NCBI GenBank assembly: GCA_029785375.1 | Contig: JAFLZV010000003.1 | Coordinates: forward strand, 41,518-105,517 | Direction of reading: 5' to 3' | DNA length: 64,000 bases | From: Nitrososphaerota archaeon | GTDB lineage: Archaea; Thermoproteota; Nitrososphaeria; Nitrososphaerales; Gagatemarchaeaceae | Shown here: positions 62,649 to 64,000 of the stretch, piece by piece | How positions within the stretch are numbered: the first letter of the stretch is position 1 | Layout of the letters: every line of letters begins with the position of its first letter | The notes under the pieces: model-generated | The model's database searches: none | What the model saw: the letters and a program-made list of their open reading frames with translations, nothing else | Told to the model about the DNA's origin: nothing | Program-made: the position numbers and the translations under genes

Positions 62649-62657
62649 GATAAAAGT
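62649..62657 (-). promoter_or_regulatory. TATA box of cysS
   Basis: CTTTTATCT on the minus strand, about 30 bases from TTG 62623. Confidence 0.5.
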
Positions 62658-62786
62658 TAGAGGATGTCCGAGACGGGGTGAGTCGCCGCGAGCGACGAGT
62701 GGACGACCGGGGAGCACAGCGCAAGTCGGCGTTGATGTAGAACGCACGCGGGGGACAGCGAAATAAAAGGAACGGGAGATTAGGAA

Positions 62787-62936
62787 CTACTTCAGCTTGC
62801 CAATCCTGAAGATGGCCTTGCCGCACGAGGCGCAGGTCCCCTTGATGGCGGGGCGGCCGTTCTTCAGTTTGATTTGCTTGGGATTCTTGATCTCCCGATT
62901 TTTCTTCTTCTCGTAGACGCAGTATCCAGTTACCAC
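62787..62936 (-). CDS. Small zinc-ribbon protein, DUF5679-like
   Basis: 49 residues (56 if the TTG at 62957 is used). Sequence begins MVTGYCVYEKKK and continues with IKNPKQIKLKNGRPAIKG, then TCASCGKAIFRIGK. Such proteins are widespread in TACK archaea; function unknown, possibly nucleic-acid binding. The usual first pair CxxC appears as CVYE, so the second Cys is Glu, while the C-terminal CASC is intact. GTG 62936 is chosen because GAGG stands a few bases upstream and GTTTATATAG at 62971-62980 predicts transcription from about 62949. Confidence 0.78.
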   Translation of the reverse strand: MVTGYCVYEKKKNREIKNPKQIKLKNGRPAIKGTCASCGKAIFRIGKLK

Positions 62937-62970
62937 TGCGATTGCCTCGGCAGCCAATCCGGGCAGTTTG

Positions 62971-62980
62971 CTATATAAAC
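62971..62980 (-). promoter_or_regulatory. TATA box of the zinc-ribbon gene
   Basis: GTTTATATAG on the minus strand, a strong archaeal TATA box. Confidence 0.6.
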
Positions 62981-63299
62981 CTGAGCCAACGGGGCCTGAA
63001 TTGAGGTTTTTTCGGGCCTGGGGCTGTTTTGGAGGCGTTTTGGGATTCCAACGGCTAGGCGCCGAAGCGGGACAGTCCCAGATTCTTCGAGATTCGGCGG
63101 CTAGGGGAGCGCCCTACCGTCACTCATTTCTGATTTCGGCAAACGCGGCCGGGCTCGCAGGTTGGAGCCGTCGGGATTGTCCTTGGGTTCGGTGCGATTT
63201 GGAACAGATGAACGAGATTCATGCCTCGCAGCCCTGGGAGGGGCAGATTCCAAACGCGGCGATTCGGTTTTAGGAGCGTCATGGCGGAGCGTGCCGCAG
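62981..63299. other. Intergenic region before the MFS gene
   Basis: No gene recognised. Short motifs recur (CGGCTAGG at 63051-63058 and 63098-63105; AAACGCGGC twice). GGTTTTAG at 63266-63273 may be the TATA box of the MFS gene. Confidence 0.3.
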
Positions 63300-63311
63300 T
63301 TGACCAGCACC

Positions 63312-64000
63312 ATGCAGAGTCGGCGGGCCTTCGGGTCGCTGGTCACCGCGAGGCTAGTCTACGCAATCAACTGGGTCAACGTCGGGGCGATATTCTACCT
63401 GATGGGGCCGGACCTGCGCGCCGGTGTCTCCGGGCTCGGGCTCATCACGTCGACGTTCTATCTGGGGCTCGGGGTGTTCCAGGTCCCCGGCGGGGTCCTC
63501 GCCGCCAGGTGGGGACCGAAGAGGGTCGTAGTCCTCGGGATCTTCATCTCTTCCGCTTCGGCCCTCGCCACCGCATCCGCGGCTGGCGTAGCCGAGGTGG
63601 CCGTCCTCAGGTTCGTCGTGGGATGCGGGATGGCGTTCGTCTTCGCGCCTGCGACGATAATCGTAGCTCGCCTGCTCCGCGGAGGGAAGTCTGGGATGGG
63701 GGTCGGGGTGATGAACTCGACGTTCGACCTTGGGGGGATCGTCGGTATCTTCGGGTGGGTGGTGGTGGCGTCGGTGACCGGCTGGAGGCCCAGCCTCGTG
63801 CTTTCAGGGGTGTTCGGCCTGGTGACTGGGGTGATGGTGGCGCTCTTCGTCCCCGAGGGCGGCGCGGCCAAGGCCCCCAAGGTGGACAGGAAGGCGCTGG
63901 CTGCGGTGATAGGGGACAGGCAGCTCATCCTCCTGGGGCTCGGGACGGTGGGGTTCGGGATAGCGTCGACCGTCATAGCCGGGTTCATGACACTCTACGG
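63312..64000 (+). CDS. Major facilitator superfamily transporter (N-terminal part)
   Basis: Runs off the right edge; about 229 residues visible. Several membrane segments can be seen: WVNVGAIFYLMGPDL, LITSTFYLGLGVFQVPGG, then RWGPKRVVVLGIFIS (the MFS motif A region between helices 2 and 3), FVVGCGMAFVFAPATIIV, FDLGGIVGIFGWVVV and LVLSGVFGLVTGVMVALF, followed by a polar loop and another helix. Substrate not readable. ATG 63312 is used; TTG 63300 is equally possible, being closer to the predicted transcript start. Confidence 0.85.
   Translation, partial: MQSRRAFGSLVTARLVYAINWVNVGAIFYLMGPDLRAGVSGLGLITSTFYLGLGVFQVPGGVLAARWGPKRVVVLGIFISSASALATASAAGVAEVAVLRFVVGCGMAFVFAPATIIVARLLRGGKSGMGVGVMNSTFDLGGIVGIFGWVVVASVTGWRPSLVLSGVFGLVTGVMVALFVPEGGAAKAPKVDRKALAAVIGDRQLILLGLGTVGFGIASTVIAGFMTLY

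Noticed and set aside
1-64000. CRISPR array, rRNA or complete tRNA genes, origin of replication
   Set aside because: No regularly spaced repeats, no rRNA-like conserved stretches and no properly pairing cloverleaf were found by eye.

Overview
The window looks archaeal, most likely a heterotrophic TACK-lineage organism close to Thaumarchaeota (Nitrososphaeria). Evidence: a CdvB/ESCRT-III gene (52533-53186), an archaeal-type small zinc-ribbon protein (62787-62936), an F420-type luciferase-family enzyme, an archaeal-style beta-CASP nuclease, and TATA boxes that commonly sit about 26-30 bp upstream of the start codon, as expected for leaderless archaeal transcripts. TTG start codons are common. 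The lineage is an inference; no rRNA or tRNA gene was found to confirm it.

Bases 1-52200 form a large accessory region devoted to sugars and sugar acids. Going along it: a uronate-dehydrogenase-like fragment, M61 peptidase, a galactonate-dehydratase-type enolase-superfamily enzyme, an NAD epimerase and a sulfatase-like hydrolase (1-5880); a decayed IS6-like insertion sequence (6624-7398); a GH98-like glycosidase and SMP-30 lactonase (7516-10143); a five-gene minus-strand cluster of two Gfo/Idh/MocA dehydrogenases, a sugar isomerase-like protein, an F420-type dehydrogenase and a sugar-acid dehydratase (10194-15537); a four-carbon acid-sugar module of kinase, class II aldolase and HIBADH-family dehydrogenase (16436-19936); two more Gfo/Idh genes, RraA and a mandelate-racemase-group protein (20392-25463); a GH38-like mannosidase with a broken 5' region and UxuA (25857-30364); an epimerase, a FAH-family hydrolase with an isomerase partner, another Gfo/Idh, an ABC transporter and another isomerase (30436-39902); GH36 alpha-galactosidase, an FG-GAP protein coupled to a Gfo/Idh and an unknown propeller-like protein (40421-46563); and an L-rhamnonate dehydratase cluster (46714-52175). 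Several decayed genes lie between them.

Bases 52533-64000 look like core chromosome: CdvB, a phosphoesterase, IleRS, a GtrA-like protein, a beta-CASP nuclease, a six-hairpin glycosidase-like protein, CysRS, a zinc-ribbon protein and the start of an MFS transporter. This part is visibly richer in G+C.

Taken together, the accessory genes suggest glycosides are opened inside the cell (GH36, GH38, GH98-like, and perhaps oxidative cleavage by Gfo/Idh plus isomerase-like partners). The released sugars would be oxidised to aldonates, hydrolysed by lactonases and dehydrated by enolase-superfamily enzymes or UxuA to 2-keto-3-deoxy acids, which are then cleaved. No keto-deoxy-acid aldolase or kinase and no dedicated sugar importer is visible here, so those steps must be encoded elsewhere.
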